Assembly (NCBI RefSeq): GCF_000807675.2
Contig: NZ_CP019962.1
Span: 868,001-932,000 of the forward strand
Direction: 5' to 3'
Origin: Eubacterium limosum
GTDB lineage: Bacteria > Bacillota > Clostridia > Eubacteriales > Eubacteriaceae
DNA: 64,000 nt
Shown: positions 30,102 through 38,999 of the stretch, piece by piece
Numbering within the stretch: the first letter of the stretch is position 1
How the letters are laid out: each line of letters begins with the position of its first letter
Notes under the pieces: generated by a model
What the model was told of the DNA's origin: nothing
The model's input: the letters and a program-made list of their open reading frames with translations, nothing else
The model's database searches: none
Made by a program: the position numbers and the translations under genes

Positions 30102-31214
30102 TTGAATAAGTTAACATTAGTTAAGAGATTTTTAAAGAGGTATAAAAAGGAAACCGCGATCATTTCGGGTTTGTTTGTTTTGGTCATTATTATTGGCGTA
30201 ACCTGTGCGTTTAATGCGACTAAGGATGTAGAACTTGTTTTGGACGAAAATAAAGCGACTTCAGCCGATGCGGTTAAGACAGAAGTTATTAATGTACAAC
30301 TGCAAAAATCTGTAGAAGAGGTTCTTCAGGATCAGGGGTATCCAGTAAATGAAGAATATACGATCAGTGTTGATCCAGACAAAAAAGTTAAAGATGTGGA
30401 TACTGTTACAGTAAAGAAAAATGCGGTTGGCCAGATCAAGGTTGATGGAAAGACAATTGATTATAAATCAGCTGCTGAAACAGTTGGAGATCTTTTGAGT
30501 AACAATAATATTCAGTACGATGATGATGACATTGTAACACCGGCGCCATCGACAGTTTTGACGACAGATGTTTCTAATGTAACGATTGCTCGTATCGAAG
30601 TAAAAGAAGAAGCTGGCGAAAAAGATATTCCTTTTGAAAGTGAAGAAAAAGAAAATGCAGAGCTTGAAGAGGGCACCCGCAATGTTGTAACACAAGGTGT
30701 CGTTGGAAAAGCCGATTTTGTTGATAAAGTAACTTACCAGGACGGAGTAGAAGTAAAACGCGAAAATATTTCTACCAATACAAAGGTTGAACCAGTTAAG
30801 GAAGTCGTGGAAGTTGGAACAAAGAAAGCTGTTCCAGAAAGTCTTGCTTCAAGCCCGAGTCCGAGCGCTGGAAATGCAACTCAGACTGCAGGCAGCGATT
30901 TTGATCTGATCTGTGCAATTGTTGCACATGAAGGCGGCACATCCTATGAAGGCGCAATGGGAGTTATCTCCTGTGTTATGAACCGTGTGGATGCAGGGTG
31001 GGGTCCAGACGCTGTAAGTGTATTGACAGCACCAGGCCAGTTTGCTTCTTACCTTGACGGTTATTATACCCAGTATCTTGGTAATGCTCCAGCTGCTGTA
31101 CAGCAGGCTGTTACAGACTGTATGGAAGGCGGCATCCGCAGCCATAATTTTACAAGCTTTAGAAGCTATCAGACCAGCGGTTCTGTATGTATTGCAGGGA
31201 ACTGGTACTTCTAA
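30102..31214 (+). CDS. Cell-wall hydrolase: DUF348, G5 and SleB-type domains
   Basis: A 370-aa exported protein. A membrane anchor/signal (about 20-37) is followed by two DUF348 ubiquitin-like modules (about 40-165), a G5 domain (about 170-240), a Ser/Pro/Thr linker, and a Hydrolase_2 (SleB/CwlJ) domain (about 268-370) with AIVAHEGGTSYEGAMGVISCVMNRV holding the catalytic Glu. It probably cuts peptidoglycan during growth or sporulation/germination. TTG start at 30102 lies 8 nt after AAAAGGGG. Confidence 0.88.
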   Translation: MNKLTLVKRFLKRYKKETAIISGLFVLVIIIGVTCAFNATKDVELVLDENKATSADAVKTEVINVQLQKSVEEVLQDQGYPVNEEYTISVDPDKKVKDVDTVTVKKNAVGQIKVDGKTIDYKSAAETVGDLLSNNNIQYDDDDIVTPAPSTVLTTDVSNVTIARIEVKEEAGEKDIPFESEEKENAELEEGTRNVVTQGVVGKADFVDKVTYQDGVEVKRENISTNTKVEPVKEVVEVGTKKAVPESLASSPSPSAGNATQTAGSDFDLICAIVAHEGGTSYEGAMGVISCVMNRVDAGWGPDAVSVLTAPGQFASYLDGYYTQYLGNAPAAVQQAVTDCMEGGIRSHNFTSFRSYQTSGSVCIAGNWYF

Positions 31215-31243
31215 ATTCATCGTGTACAATTAAAAATACATAT

Positions 31244-31269
31244 AAAAAGGGCAAATTTGCCCTTTTTTT
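31244..31269 (+). terminator. Terminator after the SleB-type gene
   Basis: AAAGGGCAAA pairs with TTTGCCCTTT, followed by a T run. Confidence 0.88.
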
Positions 31270-31280
31270 TATTTTAGCAC

Positions 31281-31309
31281 TTGTTCTTTGTATACAATAA
31301 ATGTATACT
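31281..31309 (+). promoter_or_regulatory. Possible ilvE promoter with GTATAC repeats
   Basis: TTGTTC, 17 nt and TATACT (31304-31309). Two GTATAC palindromes, at about 31290-31295 and 31303-31308, overlap the promoter and could be operator half-sites. Confidence 0.45.
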
Positions 31310-31347
31310 ATATATCAGAGTGTTTTTAAAAAGATTGGAGTGGAAGA

Positions 31348-32412
31348 ATGATGGAAATCACAATTACTAAAAGAACACAGTTAAAACCAAAACCGGATGA
31401 GAATAATTTGGTTTTCGGGACTGAATTTACAGATCATATGTTTATCATGGATTACACAGAGGGTAAAGGCTGGCATGATGCCAGAATCGTCCCATATGGC
31501 CCAATAGAGCTTTCTCCAGCGGCAATGGTGCTTCATTATGCTCAGGAGGTTTTCGAGGGAATGAAAGCCTATAAAACGCCAGAGGGCGATATCCAGTTTT
31601 TCAGACCCATGGAAAACTTTGCGCGTATGAACCGCTCAAATGCCCGGATGTGTATTCCCCAGATTGATGAAGAATTTGTATTTGATGCCTTAAAGCAGCT
31701 TGTCGCCCTTGACCAGGACTGGGTGCCTCACGCACCGGGGACTTCTCTGTATATCCGTCCTTTTGTCTTTGCAACAGATCCATTCATCGGCGTTCGTACC
31801 AGCCTTCACTATAAATTTATTATTATTTTGAGCCCAGTAGGTGCATATTATGCGACAGGTCTGCAGCCTGCAAGAATGCATGTGGAAGATATTTACTCAA
31901 GAACCGTTGTGGGTGGCACAGGCGAGGCTAAATGCGGTGGTAACTATGCAGGTGGCCTGGCGGCACAGGAGAAAGCCCATGATGAAGGATTTGAACAGAT
32001 TCTCTGGCTTGATGGTGCAGAACGCAGATACATTGAAGAAGTAGGAACCAGCAATATTTTCTTTAAAGTAGACGGTAAATTTATCACGCCAGAGCTTCAC
32101 GGAACCATTCTTCCGGGAATTACCCGTAAGAGTGTGATTGAACTTCTGCAGTCCTGGGGTGAAGAAGTTATCGAACGCCGTATTACCATTGACGAGTTCG
32201 TAGATATGTATCATAAAGGTCAGATTGAAGAAGTATTCGGAACGGGAACAGCGGCTGTTGTATCACCGATTGGCGGACTGGAATACCAGGGTGAGGATAT
32301 GAGTTTTAATAACGGTGAAATCGGCGAATATACCCAGAGAATCTACGATACCCTGTTCGGTATGCAAACAGGAACTGTTGAGGATAAACTGGGTTGGACC
32401 GTTAAACTCTAA
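31348..32412 (+). CDS. ilvE: Branched-chain amino-acid aminotransferase
   Basis: A 354-aa fold-type IV PLP enzyme that transfers amino groups between glutamate and the 2-oxo acids of Leu, Ile and Val. The catalytic Lys195 lies in GEAKCGGNYAGGLAAQ. Also seen are HYAQEVFEGMKAY, the cofactor-binding EEVGTSNIFF and GTGTAAVVSPIG. Length and motifs fit the type II bacterial/eukaryal-like BCAT. It is monocistronic. Confidence 0.94.
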   Translation: MMEITITKRTQLKPKPDENNLVFGTEFTDHMFIMDYTEGKGWHDARIVPYGPIELSPAAMVLHYAQEVFEGMKAYKTPEGDIQFFRPMENFARMNRSNARMCIPQIDEEFVFDALKQLVALDQDWVPHAPGTSLYIRPFVFATDPFIGVRTSLHYKFIIILSPVGAYYATGLQPARMHVEDIYSRTVVGGTGEAKCGGNYAGGLAAQEKAHDEGFEQILWLDGAERRYIEEVGTSNIFFKVDGKFITPELHGTILPGITRKSVIELLQSWGEEVIERRITIDEFVDMYHKGQIEEVFGTGTAAVVSPIGGLEYQGEDMSFNNGEIGEYTQRIYDTLFGMQTGTVEDKLGWTVKL

Positions 32413-32457
32413 ATAAAAAAACATAAAAAAAACCAGTAAGAATCACGAAAAAAATGG

Positions 32458-32486
32458 TTGACAGGGGCTTCAGCCCCTGTTATAAT
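32458..32486 (+). promoter_or_regulatory. tRNA-Ser promoter with inverted repeat in the spacer
   Basis: Consensus TTGACA (32458-32463), 17-nt spacer and TATAAT (32481-32486). The stretch 32461-32480 forms a 9-bp inverted repeat ACAGGGGCT/AGCCCCTGT. Confidence 0.85.
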
Positions 32487-32504
32487 TAATCTTGCATTTC
32501 GAGT

Positions 32505-32593
32505 CGAGAGGTACCGAAGTGGTCATAACGGGGCGGTCTTGAAAACCGTTAGGGTGCAAGCCCACGTGGGTTCGAATCCCACCCTCTCGGCCA
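32505..32593 (+). tRNA. tRNA-Ser (anticodon TGA)
   Basis: An 89-nt class II tRNA. The acceptor stem CGAGAGG pairs with CCTCTCG, then discriminator G and encoded CCA. The anticodon loop CTTGAAA puts TGA at 32540-32542. A long variable arm and GGTTCGAATCC T-loop are present. Confidence 0.97.
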
Positions 32594-32650
32594 TCAAAAC
32601 TGAATAGGTCAGTGATAAAAACGTAGTCTTTTTCAGCTGACATTAAACAT

Positions 32651-32742
32651 GGAGAAGTACTCAAGTGGCTATAAGAGGTGCCCCTGCTAAGGGTATAGGC
32701 CGTTAACGCGGTGCGAGGGTTCAAATCCCTCCTTCTCCGCCA
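32651..32742 (+). tRNA. tRNA-Ser (anticodon GCT)
   Basis: A 92-nt class II tRNA. The acceptor GGAGAAG pairs with CTTCTCC, then G and CCA. The anticodon loop CTGCTAA carries GCT. A long variable arm and GGTTCAAATCC T-loop follow. Its 3' end is the likely integration target of the mobile element that begins just downstream. Confidence 0.97.
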
Positions 32743-32862
32743 AACCGCATAAATACTGGGTTTCAGAGATTCTGAAGCTCATTTTTTTATACAAAAAAAC
32801 AAAATAAGGGCTTAGATTAAGAAGAAAAAATTACGGAAAAACATAGCTGAAAAAGGTAAAAA

Positions 32863-33060
32863 ATGACTGATTTCTGTCAGTGGAATGTCAGCAGCGGTCA
32901 GGAAAATGTCAGCAATATTCACAATAATTATAATGAAAGGAATGATATACGGTACAAAATCCGTTGTTTTTTGATTCAAAATCATGGCAGGGTTTTAGAA
33001 TTTCTATACAGCATTAATTATAAAGATTATAGGATCGTAAAGAAGCAGATTAACTTTTAA
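32863..33060 (+). CDS. Possible small protein at the element's left end
   Basis: A 65-aa frame from ATG 32863 with a poor ribosome site. Asn/Ser-rich start and basic C-terminus; no family recognised. Its stop lies in the loop of a strong terminator. Iterated GTCAG units overlap its first codons, so the region may be regulatory instead. The rest of 32743-33106 shows nothing else. Confidence 0.25.
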   Translation: MTDFCQWNVSSGQENVSNIHNNYNERNDIRYKIRCFLIQNHGRVLEFLYSINYKDYRIVKKQINF

Positions 33061-33082
33061 GCATGAGTTGATCTGCTTTTTT
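33043..33082 (+). terminator. Terminator before the Toprim gene
   Basis: AAGCAGATTAACT pairs with AGTTGATCTGCTT (one G-U) and is followed by TTTT. Confidence 0.85.
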
Positions 33083-33106
33083 GTACCCAAATTAAGGAGT
33101 TGAATA

Positions 33107-34099
33107 ATGAAAAAGAAATTCACCGATGATCAAATAGACTATGTTAATACAATTAATATTATAGACTACATGGAGCACCGCGGTCTTGACCTCAAACGCA
33201 CCAACCGTCGTGTGAAGGTAAAAGGCTGGAACGGTCTTGATGTCACACCTGACGGGCGCAAATGGAAAGACTTTGCATCCGGTCAGGGAGGATATGTCAT
33301 TCAATTTGTCGCCTGGCTCAATACTTGCAGCTGGAAAGAAGCCGTTCAGGAGTTGCTGGACTTCAGCCATCACGTCCCGCCCGTTCAATTGTCCGCCACA
33401 TGGCCGGAGCCACCGCCACCTAAGCCCTTTTGTCTGCCGCCCAAAGCCAAAAGTTACCGCAATCTCTTTGCCTATCTGTTAAAAACCCGCAAGCTTGATC
33501 CGAAAATCATTCAATACTGTGTTGATCAAAAACTTATCTATCAGGATGAACGCTGTAATTGTGTGTTTGTAGGATATGATGATAGCGGAGAACCCGCATC
33601 CGCTTTTCTGCGCGGGAGTAACGAATACGCCCCATTTAAAATGCTCGTGGAAGGAAGCCGGGCCGAATACGGCTTTACCTTACCCGGAGCCAATTCACGG
33701 CTTTTTATCTTTGAATCGCCCATCGACTTGCTTTCTTATATGACCCTCAAAAACATACACAATCCGCTGTACTTTGACAATCGCGGGGATCATTATCTTT
33801 CCTGCAATGGTCTGAAATACCTTCCGATATTGCACTACCTGTCAACACATTATGAAATCAGTCAAATTGTGTTTGGTGTGGACAATGACCCGGTCAATGA
33901 ATATGGGAACCGTCCCGGTCAGGATTTTATTAAGAGTGCCACGCAGGAAATCATGGAAGCTTTTCCAGACCGATTCACAACATCAAAACAATTCATCACG
34001 GATTTACCGGGACAAAAAGACTGGAATCAGGAACTTGTCACATTTAGAAAAAATCAAGAATACAAAAAATCGAATAGAGCACGGCAGCCATGCCGCTGA
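33107..34099 (+). CDS. DUF3991/Toprim-domain protein
   Basis: A 330-aa protein. The N-terminal half (about 15-100) resembles the helical and zinc-finger-like region before DnaG-type Toprims (RRVKVKGWNGLDVTPDGRKWKDFASGQGG). The Toprim part (about 195-310) has the acidic RLFIFESPIDLLSYM and FGVDNDPVNEYG (DxD) motifs. Such proteins are common on conjugative elements, where a priming or nicking role is suspected but unproven. A ribosome site AAGGAG precedes ATG 33107. Confidence 0.82.
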   Translation: MKKKFTDDQIDYVNTINIIDYMEHRGLDLKRTNRRVKVKGWNGLDVTPDGRKWKDFASGQGGYVIQFVAWLNTCSWKEAVQELLDFSHHVPPVQLSATWPEPPPPKPFCLPPKAKSYRNLFAYLLKTRKLDPKIIQYCVDQKLIYQDERCNCVFVGYDDSGEPASAFLRGSNEYAPFKMLVEGSRAEYGFTLPGANSRLFIFESPIDLLSYMTLKNIHNPLYFDNRGDHYLSCNGLKYLPILHYLSTHYEISQIVFGVDNDPVNEYGNRPGQDFIKSATQEIMEAFPDRFTTSKQFITDLPGQKDWNQELVTFRKNQEYKKSNRARQPCR

Positions 34100-34138
34100 A
34101 AGCAGCTGATCAATCCCAATTGAAAGCTGCTTTTTCTT
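34099..34138 (+). terminator. Terminator after the Toprim gene
   Basis: AAAGCAGCT pairs with AGCTGCTTT around a 17-nt loop, followed by TTC and further Ts. Confidence 0.7.
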
Positions 34139-34205
34139 TGCTCAAAACAGAAAACAAACGCCATATGGCGGTTGAGATAGATATTTTTAAAAAGGAGGTT
34201 CAAAC

Positions 34206-34256
34206 GTGAAAAAACGAAATTGTAAAAGGAGGAAGAAGCATGATACACCGATTTAA
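34206..34256 (+). CDS. Possible 16-codon leader peptide
   Basis: GTG start behind a strong AAGGAGGTTC site encodes MKKRNCKRRKKHDTPI, and stops 17 nt inside the adhesin gene in another frame. The adhesin's own site AGGAGG lies within it. Translational coupling is possible; the peptide itself may be meaningless. Confidence 0.3.
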   Translation: MKKRNCKRRKKHDTPI

Positions 34257-36252
34257 ACAGGCTGTCGTTTTGCTCATGGCCCTGTTGATGCTGTTTTATG
34301 GCTGCGGATTTAGGACAGAGGTTTCGGCAAATACAGAGACGGAAAACCCGTCGCCAGCCATAGAGCAGCCGTCTCAAACCGATGCAGCACCGACCAGAGC
34401 GGATCAGGATACCAAGAAAAAAAGCCCAGAGCTTGATGCCGGAGAACAGGCGATTCTGGATGCAAATGGCATTACTGCCACCGAGGATACCGGAAAGATA
34501 GATGCTTCCGGCAACTACATTTTAGGCGAGACAAGCACAGGCGGAACGGTGAGCTGTTCCACCAGTCTCAGGACGTTGGCGAGCCGAAGCTTTGGAGATG
34601 AACCCTGCTACAAAAAATTTCAGCGGGCCGCAGGCTGGGATGATGGCGTGATCTACAGCAGTGACTTTGCCAGCCCCGATGGCAGTGACATCATTACCAC
34701 CACGACACCAATTTTGAGAATCAGCGATAACGGTGTGGATCAAATTGCCTACTGTGCCGATCCATCGCTCAACATTCCCTCAGAAGTCGTCGGCCCCAAC
34801 GGTCTGGTCACCTACAACCGGGAAAGCTGGAACGTGCAGAGCTGGCGCATCCGAAACGTCATGTGGCACGGCTTCCACGATGGTCAGAACGGTGAGTATT
34901 ATGTTCAGACCTGGGCAGCCATCCGCGTCATTGCAGGCATCGGCGCATATACCGATTACTATATGACCGACCCCACCGTTGCCAACCTTGTGAATACCCT
35001 CAGCTATCAAAATCCCAATAACTGGGATGCCAGCTGGAGCATTGTTCCGGAACGGGAGGAAGCGGTCTGGAACGCCAATACCAAGCGGCAGGAAACCGGA
35101 TGGTTTCAGACGTACTGCAGCAATATTGCCGATCATGGAAACTATACGGTCGCTTTACCTAATGGTGTACACGCCATAGCCCGCAACACATCTGGTCAGA
35201 CCTACGGGGACTATACCGGCTCCATGACCCTTTATGACGATGATGACTTTATGCTGTATGCAGACGGCAGCTATCAGGGTGAGGTCTCCGTGACCATTAC
35301 CCCGACAACCGTTAAACGCCACAGCAGTGATGCCGGAAATCCGGATGCCTGCGTCATTTACGCCCCGGATGTCCCGGACACTCAAAGACTTTTCGTATCC
35401 CTTGCCGTCGGTCAAAGTCCGTTAAGCAGCAGCTTCCGGGCAAATTTTACCGGAGCCACCGGGGATGCCCAGCTGCAAAAGACCGACAAACGCACCAAAG
35501 AAAAATTGGCAGGAGCGACTTTTGGCTTGTATGACACCAAGGATAACTTATTGAAACAGGGCGTGACCGATGAGAACGGGCAGTGGAACGTGACGGATTT
35601 AGTTTTTGGAGACTACTACTTTAAAGAAATTGCCGCGCCAAAGGGCTATGAGCTGGATCAGACAAAGCTTCACTTTACCATCGACGGCATCCGGGATATG
35701 GTGACCGTTTCTAAAACCAATGAACCGAAAAAAGTTCCCTTTAACTTTAAGAAGCTGGACACGGAAACTCAACAGCCCTTGAAAGGCGTCACCTTTGTGC
35801 TGTATGGCTGTGATGAAAAGCATACGCATAACAACCAACAGGATGACAAGATTAAATCCTGCTGGCAGACCATTATCGGTACCCGGATCAGCGGCACGGA
35901 CGGTAAAATCGACTTTGGCAATCTCTATGCCGGAGAATATCAGCTCGTGGAAACCAAGACCGTTCCCGGCTATGCCAAGCCCATGGGGCAGTGGCGTGTG
36001 ACGATTGATCCCGAAGCGGCTGAAACCGTAAAGATCACCGCCAAAGGAACGGCCCCGGCATTTGTGAAAGACGGCAGTGTTCTGAAAGTTGATAACCAGA
36101 AAAATTATAAGCTGCCTTTCACAGGGGGAGACGGTGATCACCGCGTTGCACTGATGCTGGCCGGGATTGTTTTATTGATTGCGGCGGGCATTTTAGCCCT
36201 CGTCCTGAAAAAGAGAAACAGCAGAAATTCAAAAGGAAAAAGGAAAGGATAA
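34240..36252 (+). CDS. LPXTG-anchored adhesin/pilin with thioester-type and Cna-B domains
   Basis: A 670-aa surface protein. A signal peptide (1-30) precedes a domain (about 120-420) with the features of thioester adhesins: Cys172 (AYCADPS) and Gln223 (YVQTWAAI), which could form an internal Cys-Gln thioester. Two SpaA/Cna-B-like domains follow (about 405-490 and 495-610; VTDENGQWNVTDLVFGDYYF split motif, EIAAPKGY and VETKTVPGY), then LPFTG at 625-629, a helix and a basic tail. It is the first gene of an adhesin-pilin-sortase operon, so it is probably the pilus tip protein. Confidence 0.85.
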   Translation: MIHRFKQAVVLLMALLMLFYGCGFRTEVSANTETENPSPAIEQPSQTDAAPTRADQDTKKKSPELDAGEQAILDANGITATEDTGKIDASGNYILGETSTGGTVSCSTSLRTLASRSFGDEPCYKKFQRAAGWDDGVIYSSDFASPDGSDIITTTTPILRISDNGVDQIAYCADPSLNIPSEVVGPNGLVTYNRESWNVQSWRIRNVMWHGFHDGQNGEYYVQTWAAIRVIAGIGAYTDYYMTDPTVANLVNTLSYQNPNNWDASWSIVPEREEAVWNANTKRQETGWFQTYCSNIADHGNYTVALPNGVHAIARNTSGQTYGDYTGSMTLYDDDDFMLYADGSYQGEVSVTITPTTVKRHSSDAGNPDACVIYAPDVPDTQRLFVSLAVGQSPLSSSFRANFTGATGDAQLQKTDKRTKEKLAGATFGLYDTKDNLLKQGVTDENGQWNVTDLVFGDYYFKEIAAPKGYELDQTKLHFTIDGIRDMVTVSKTNEPKKVPFNFKKLDTETQQPLKGVTFVLYGCDEKHTHNNQQDDKIKSCWQTIIGTRISGTDGKIDFGNLYAGEYQLVETKTVPGYAKPMGQWRVTIDPEAAETVKITAKGTAPAFVKDGSVLKVDNQKNYKLPFTGGDGDHRVALMLAGIVLLIAAGILALVLKKRNSRNSKGKRKG

Positions 36253-36257
36253 ACAAA

Positions 36258-37772
36258 ATGAACCTGAAAAATAAGCCATTGTTCAAGAAAATTGGCGGCC
36301 TTGCCCTGAGCATTGCCGTTTTATGCACAAGCTGTGGCCCCGCTTTTGCCGCCACCGGATCACCCGATACCAGTGCAGCGCGGAGCCTGACCATTCACAA
36401 ATACCGAATGGAGGACATCAAAAAAGCCACCACCGAGGGAAGCGGGCAGCAGACCGATCAAGTTCCTGCCGATGCGATTCCTTTGCCGGGTATCCAATTC
36501 AAAGTTACGAAAATGCAGGATACCGACAACACCAAGGTGGATACCACCTGGAACATCCAGATCATCACCACCGGAGCCGATGGATCAGTCACAATTCAAG
36601 GCAATGACAACCTCCCCATGGGCGTGTACCGCATTGAAGAACAGACCAACCCGGCAGTGGCCGAAAAGGCCGACCCGTGTCTGGTGTCCATACCACTTAC
36701 CAACCCGGCAGGGGATGGCTGGATTTACAACGTCCACGTATTCCCCAAAAATCAGATCAAACCCGGCCCGGACATCGACAAGTTTGTTACGGAACTCGAA
36801 AACAAACATGATACAGCGGATATCTCCGAAAGAGTGAAATGGATCGTTGAAACCACGCTGCCGGATGACATTGCAACGTGTAAAAACTATACCGTGAGTG
36901 ATGTGATTGATACGCGATTAGATTACGTGACAGGCAGTGTTAAGGTCTACCGCGTCGATACAGGCAAAAAACGCGTGCTCATGACACCAGACTGCTACAC
37001 GGTCACAGAACCCAACACAGCTAACAACCGGACGCTGACTGTTTCGTTGACAGATACCGGCAAAAAAACAGCGGCTAAATCTCTGTTAAACACCAAAGAT
37101 AAAAACGCTGTCCTTAACATTGAGTACAACACCTTCGTGAACAAAACCGCCGAGGGCAGCTTAGGTAAGCCGATCCCCAACGGCGCAACCATCCACTATA
37201 CCAACAACCTGGACATTTTCTTTGAACCACAGAGCGTTCCCGAGGATAAAAAGCCCGAAGTACACACTGGAGGAATCAACCTTTTAAAAGTGGATGCGGA
37301 CGACAATACCCTTAAGCTTCAGGGCGCAAAATTTAAAATTTACCGCACCGAAGCCGATGCGAAAAAGAACATCAACGCCGTCAAAGACCCTGCCAATAAC
37401 GCGATTGACTGGGAAGTGACCACGGACGCAAACGGCATTGCCCATTTCTGGGGCCTTGCCTATGGACAGAAAGGGCAGGATGCTTATTACGGGGACAGCA
37501 CAAACTACTGGATCGTTGAGACACAGGCCCCAATTGACAATGAAGGGAAGCCCTACAATCTACTGAAATACCCTGTAAAAGTGACCGTCAATTCAAACAG
37601 CCATGCCGAAGCCAATAAGATTATTGTGGAAAACATCAAGCATTATGACCTCCCCTACACAGGCGGCACCGGCAGTTTAACACCTCTTTATATGGGCGCG
37701 GCATTGATTCTCATGGCAAGCGGGATGAGCATTCTTTTCATCCGGAACAAGCGAAACACAGGGAACAAATAG
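36258..37772 (+). CDS. SpaH/EbpB-type major pilin (LPXTG)
   Basis: A 504-aa pilus backbone protein. A signal peptide (1-31, ending AFA-A) is followed by the pilin motif with Lys164 in YNVHVFPKN, which supplies the isopeptide nucleophile. The E box is in YWIVETQAP, LPYTG lies at 465-469, and a helix and basic tail end the protein. It starts 6 nt after the adhesin stop and precedes the class C sortase. Confidence 0.9.
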   Translation: MNLKNKPLFKKIGGLALSIAVLCTSCGPAFAATGSPDTSAARSLTIHKYRMEDIKKATTEGSGQQTDQVPADAIPLPGIQFKVTKMQDTDNTKVDTTWNIQIITTGADGSVTIQGNDNLPMGVYRIEEQTNPAVAEKADPCLVSIPLTNPAGDGWIYNVHVFPKNQIKPGPDIDKFVTELENKHDTADISERVKWIVETTLPDDIATCKNYTVSDVIDTRLDYVTGSVKVYRVDTGKKRVLMTPDCYTVTEPNTANNRTLTVSLTDTGKKTAAKSLLNTKDKNAVLNIEYNTFVNKTAEGSLGKPIPNGATIHYTNNLDIFFEPQSVPEDKKPEVHTGGINLLKVDADDNTLKLQGAKFKIYRTEADAKKNINAVKDPANNAIDWEVTTDANGIAHFWGLAYGQKGQDAYYGDSTNYWIVETQAPIDNEGKPYNLLKYPVKVTVNSNSHAEANKIIVENIKHYDLPYTGGTGSLTPLYMGAALILMASGMSILFIRNKRNTGNK

Positions 37773-37791
37773 GCAAAAGGGGAAGCTGGAA

Positions 37792-38607
37792 ATGAGAAAC
37801 AAAGCAATGCTGCTGCTGATTATTGTTCTGATCAGTGCGGGGGCTGGCTGCATCCTTTATCCAGATATGGTTTATCTTCTGGCTTCCCAAAAACAGGGAC
37901 AGGTGATTGAGGATTATCAAGTGAGTACAGAGGAGATGAACCAACAGCGGATGGATGAAGAATATCAAAAAGCCATTAACTACAATGAAAAGCTTATTAA
38001 TCCGATCATCGGAGATCCTTTTTCTGAGGATGCACAAGACAACGCCATGGATTATGCAGAGATTCTAAATGTTGATGGGGTTATGGGGACACTCGAGATA
38101 CCAAAAATAAAAGTGAACCTGCCCATCTATCACGGGACATCTGAATCCGCGCTCTCGAGAGGTGCGGGGCATCTGAAAAACACCGCCCTGCCCGTTGGCG
38201 GCACCGGGACACATGCCGTGCTGACCGGACACCGGGGCTATGAGGGAGCCAGGTTATTTACCGATTTAGATCAGCTGGTCATTGGGGATCGCTTTTATCT
38301 GCACGTTCTTGACAAGACTTTAACCTATGAAGTGGATCAGATTCTGGTGGTCACGCCCGAACAGACCGAAGCACTGAAACCTGTCGAAAAACAGGACTTT
38401 GTAACCCTGTTGACCTGCACACCGTACCAGATCAACAGCCATCGGCTGCTGGTGCGCGGCAAACGAATCAAAGAACTTCCCGCAGAAGCGGAACCTGAAA
38501 CGATGGAAGAACCGACACCTGTTAAAGAATTGCTTTTTTCCTTTGTATCCTTAGTGGGAATTGCATCGGGTATCTGGCATTTGAAAAGGAGGAAGAAACG
38601 TGAATGA
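37792..38607 (+). CDS. srtC: Class C (pilin) sortase
   Basis: A 271-aa transpeptidase. An N-terminal helix (5-30) and C-terminal helix (about 240-262) flank the domain with His147 (TGHRGYEG), Cys209 (TLLTCTPY) and Arg218 (HRLLVRG). The region around residue 74-95 (DPFSEDAQDNAMDY) may be the lid. It joins pilin subunits by cutting at LPXTG. Confidence 0.94.
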   Translation: MRNKAMLLLIIVLISAGAGCILYPDMVYLLASQKQGQVIEDYQVSTEEMNQQRMDEEYQKAINYNEKLINPIIGDPFSEDAQDNAMDYAEILNVDGVMGTLEIPKIKVNLPIYHGTSESALSRGAGHLKNTALPVGGTGTHAVLTGHRGYEGARLFTDLDQLVIGDRFYLHVLDKTLTYEVDQILVVTPEQTEALKPVEKQDFVTLLTCTPYQINSHRLLVRGKRIKELPAEAEPETMEEPTPVKELLFSFVSLVGIASGIWHLKRRKKRE

Positions 38608-38914
38608 ATGGGATTTAGGCGCAGTGCTGACATTAACCGGGATGATGACTTTTGGCTTGATCCTGTTATGGGGCATCCGAAAGCGGGAGAAAAAATGCCG
38701 AAGTTATCCGCCGTGGCTGGCGGTGCAGATTGTGAGTATTTTAAGTCTGCTCATATGCGTGCCGGTTTATCTGATGTTTAACAACGGTTATTCTGGTGTT
38801 CGAATACTTTCAGCATCGTTGAGCCTTGCGATTGTAATCATTGGTTTGGGGCGGGCTGTTTCCCGGCTAAAACGGCATTACTTTCACTGGAAAGATAGAA
38901 AGGGAGTGATTTAA
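38600..38914 (+). CDS. Small three-helix membrane protein
   Basis: A 104-aa protein overlapping the sortase stop by 8 nt. Helices lie at about 6-25, 39-57 and 64-84, with a basic C-terminus. No family is recognised. Coupling to the sortase suggests a role in pilus assembly or simply cotranscription. Confidence 0.65.
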   Translation: MNEWDLGAVLTLTGMMTFGLILLWGIRKREKKCRSYPPWLAVQIVSILSLLICVPVYLMFNNGYSGVRILSASLSLAIVIIGLGRAVSRLKRHYFHWKDRKGVI

Positions 38915-38937
38915 AAAGATAAAAGTTGCCATTTGAT

Positions 38938-38966
38938 TTGTTAGATTTATTAAAAAAATGTATAAT
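38938..38966 (+). promoter_or_regulatory. Promoter of the AT-rich cargo gene
   Basis: TTGTTA (38938-38943), 17 nt and TATAAT (38961-38966), 34 nt before ATG 39000. Confidence 0.55.
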
Positions 38967-38999
38967 GTACTTAAGTTAATCCAAAGGGGTGAATCTAGA

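Noticed and set aside
31128-31140. A third copy of the GCGGCATCCG block seen in the RNA units
   Set aside because: It lies in coding sequence of the SleB-type gene, where the codons explain it, and lacks the rest of the unit.
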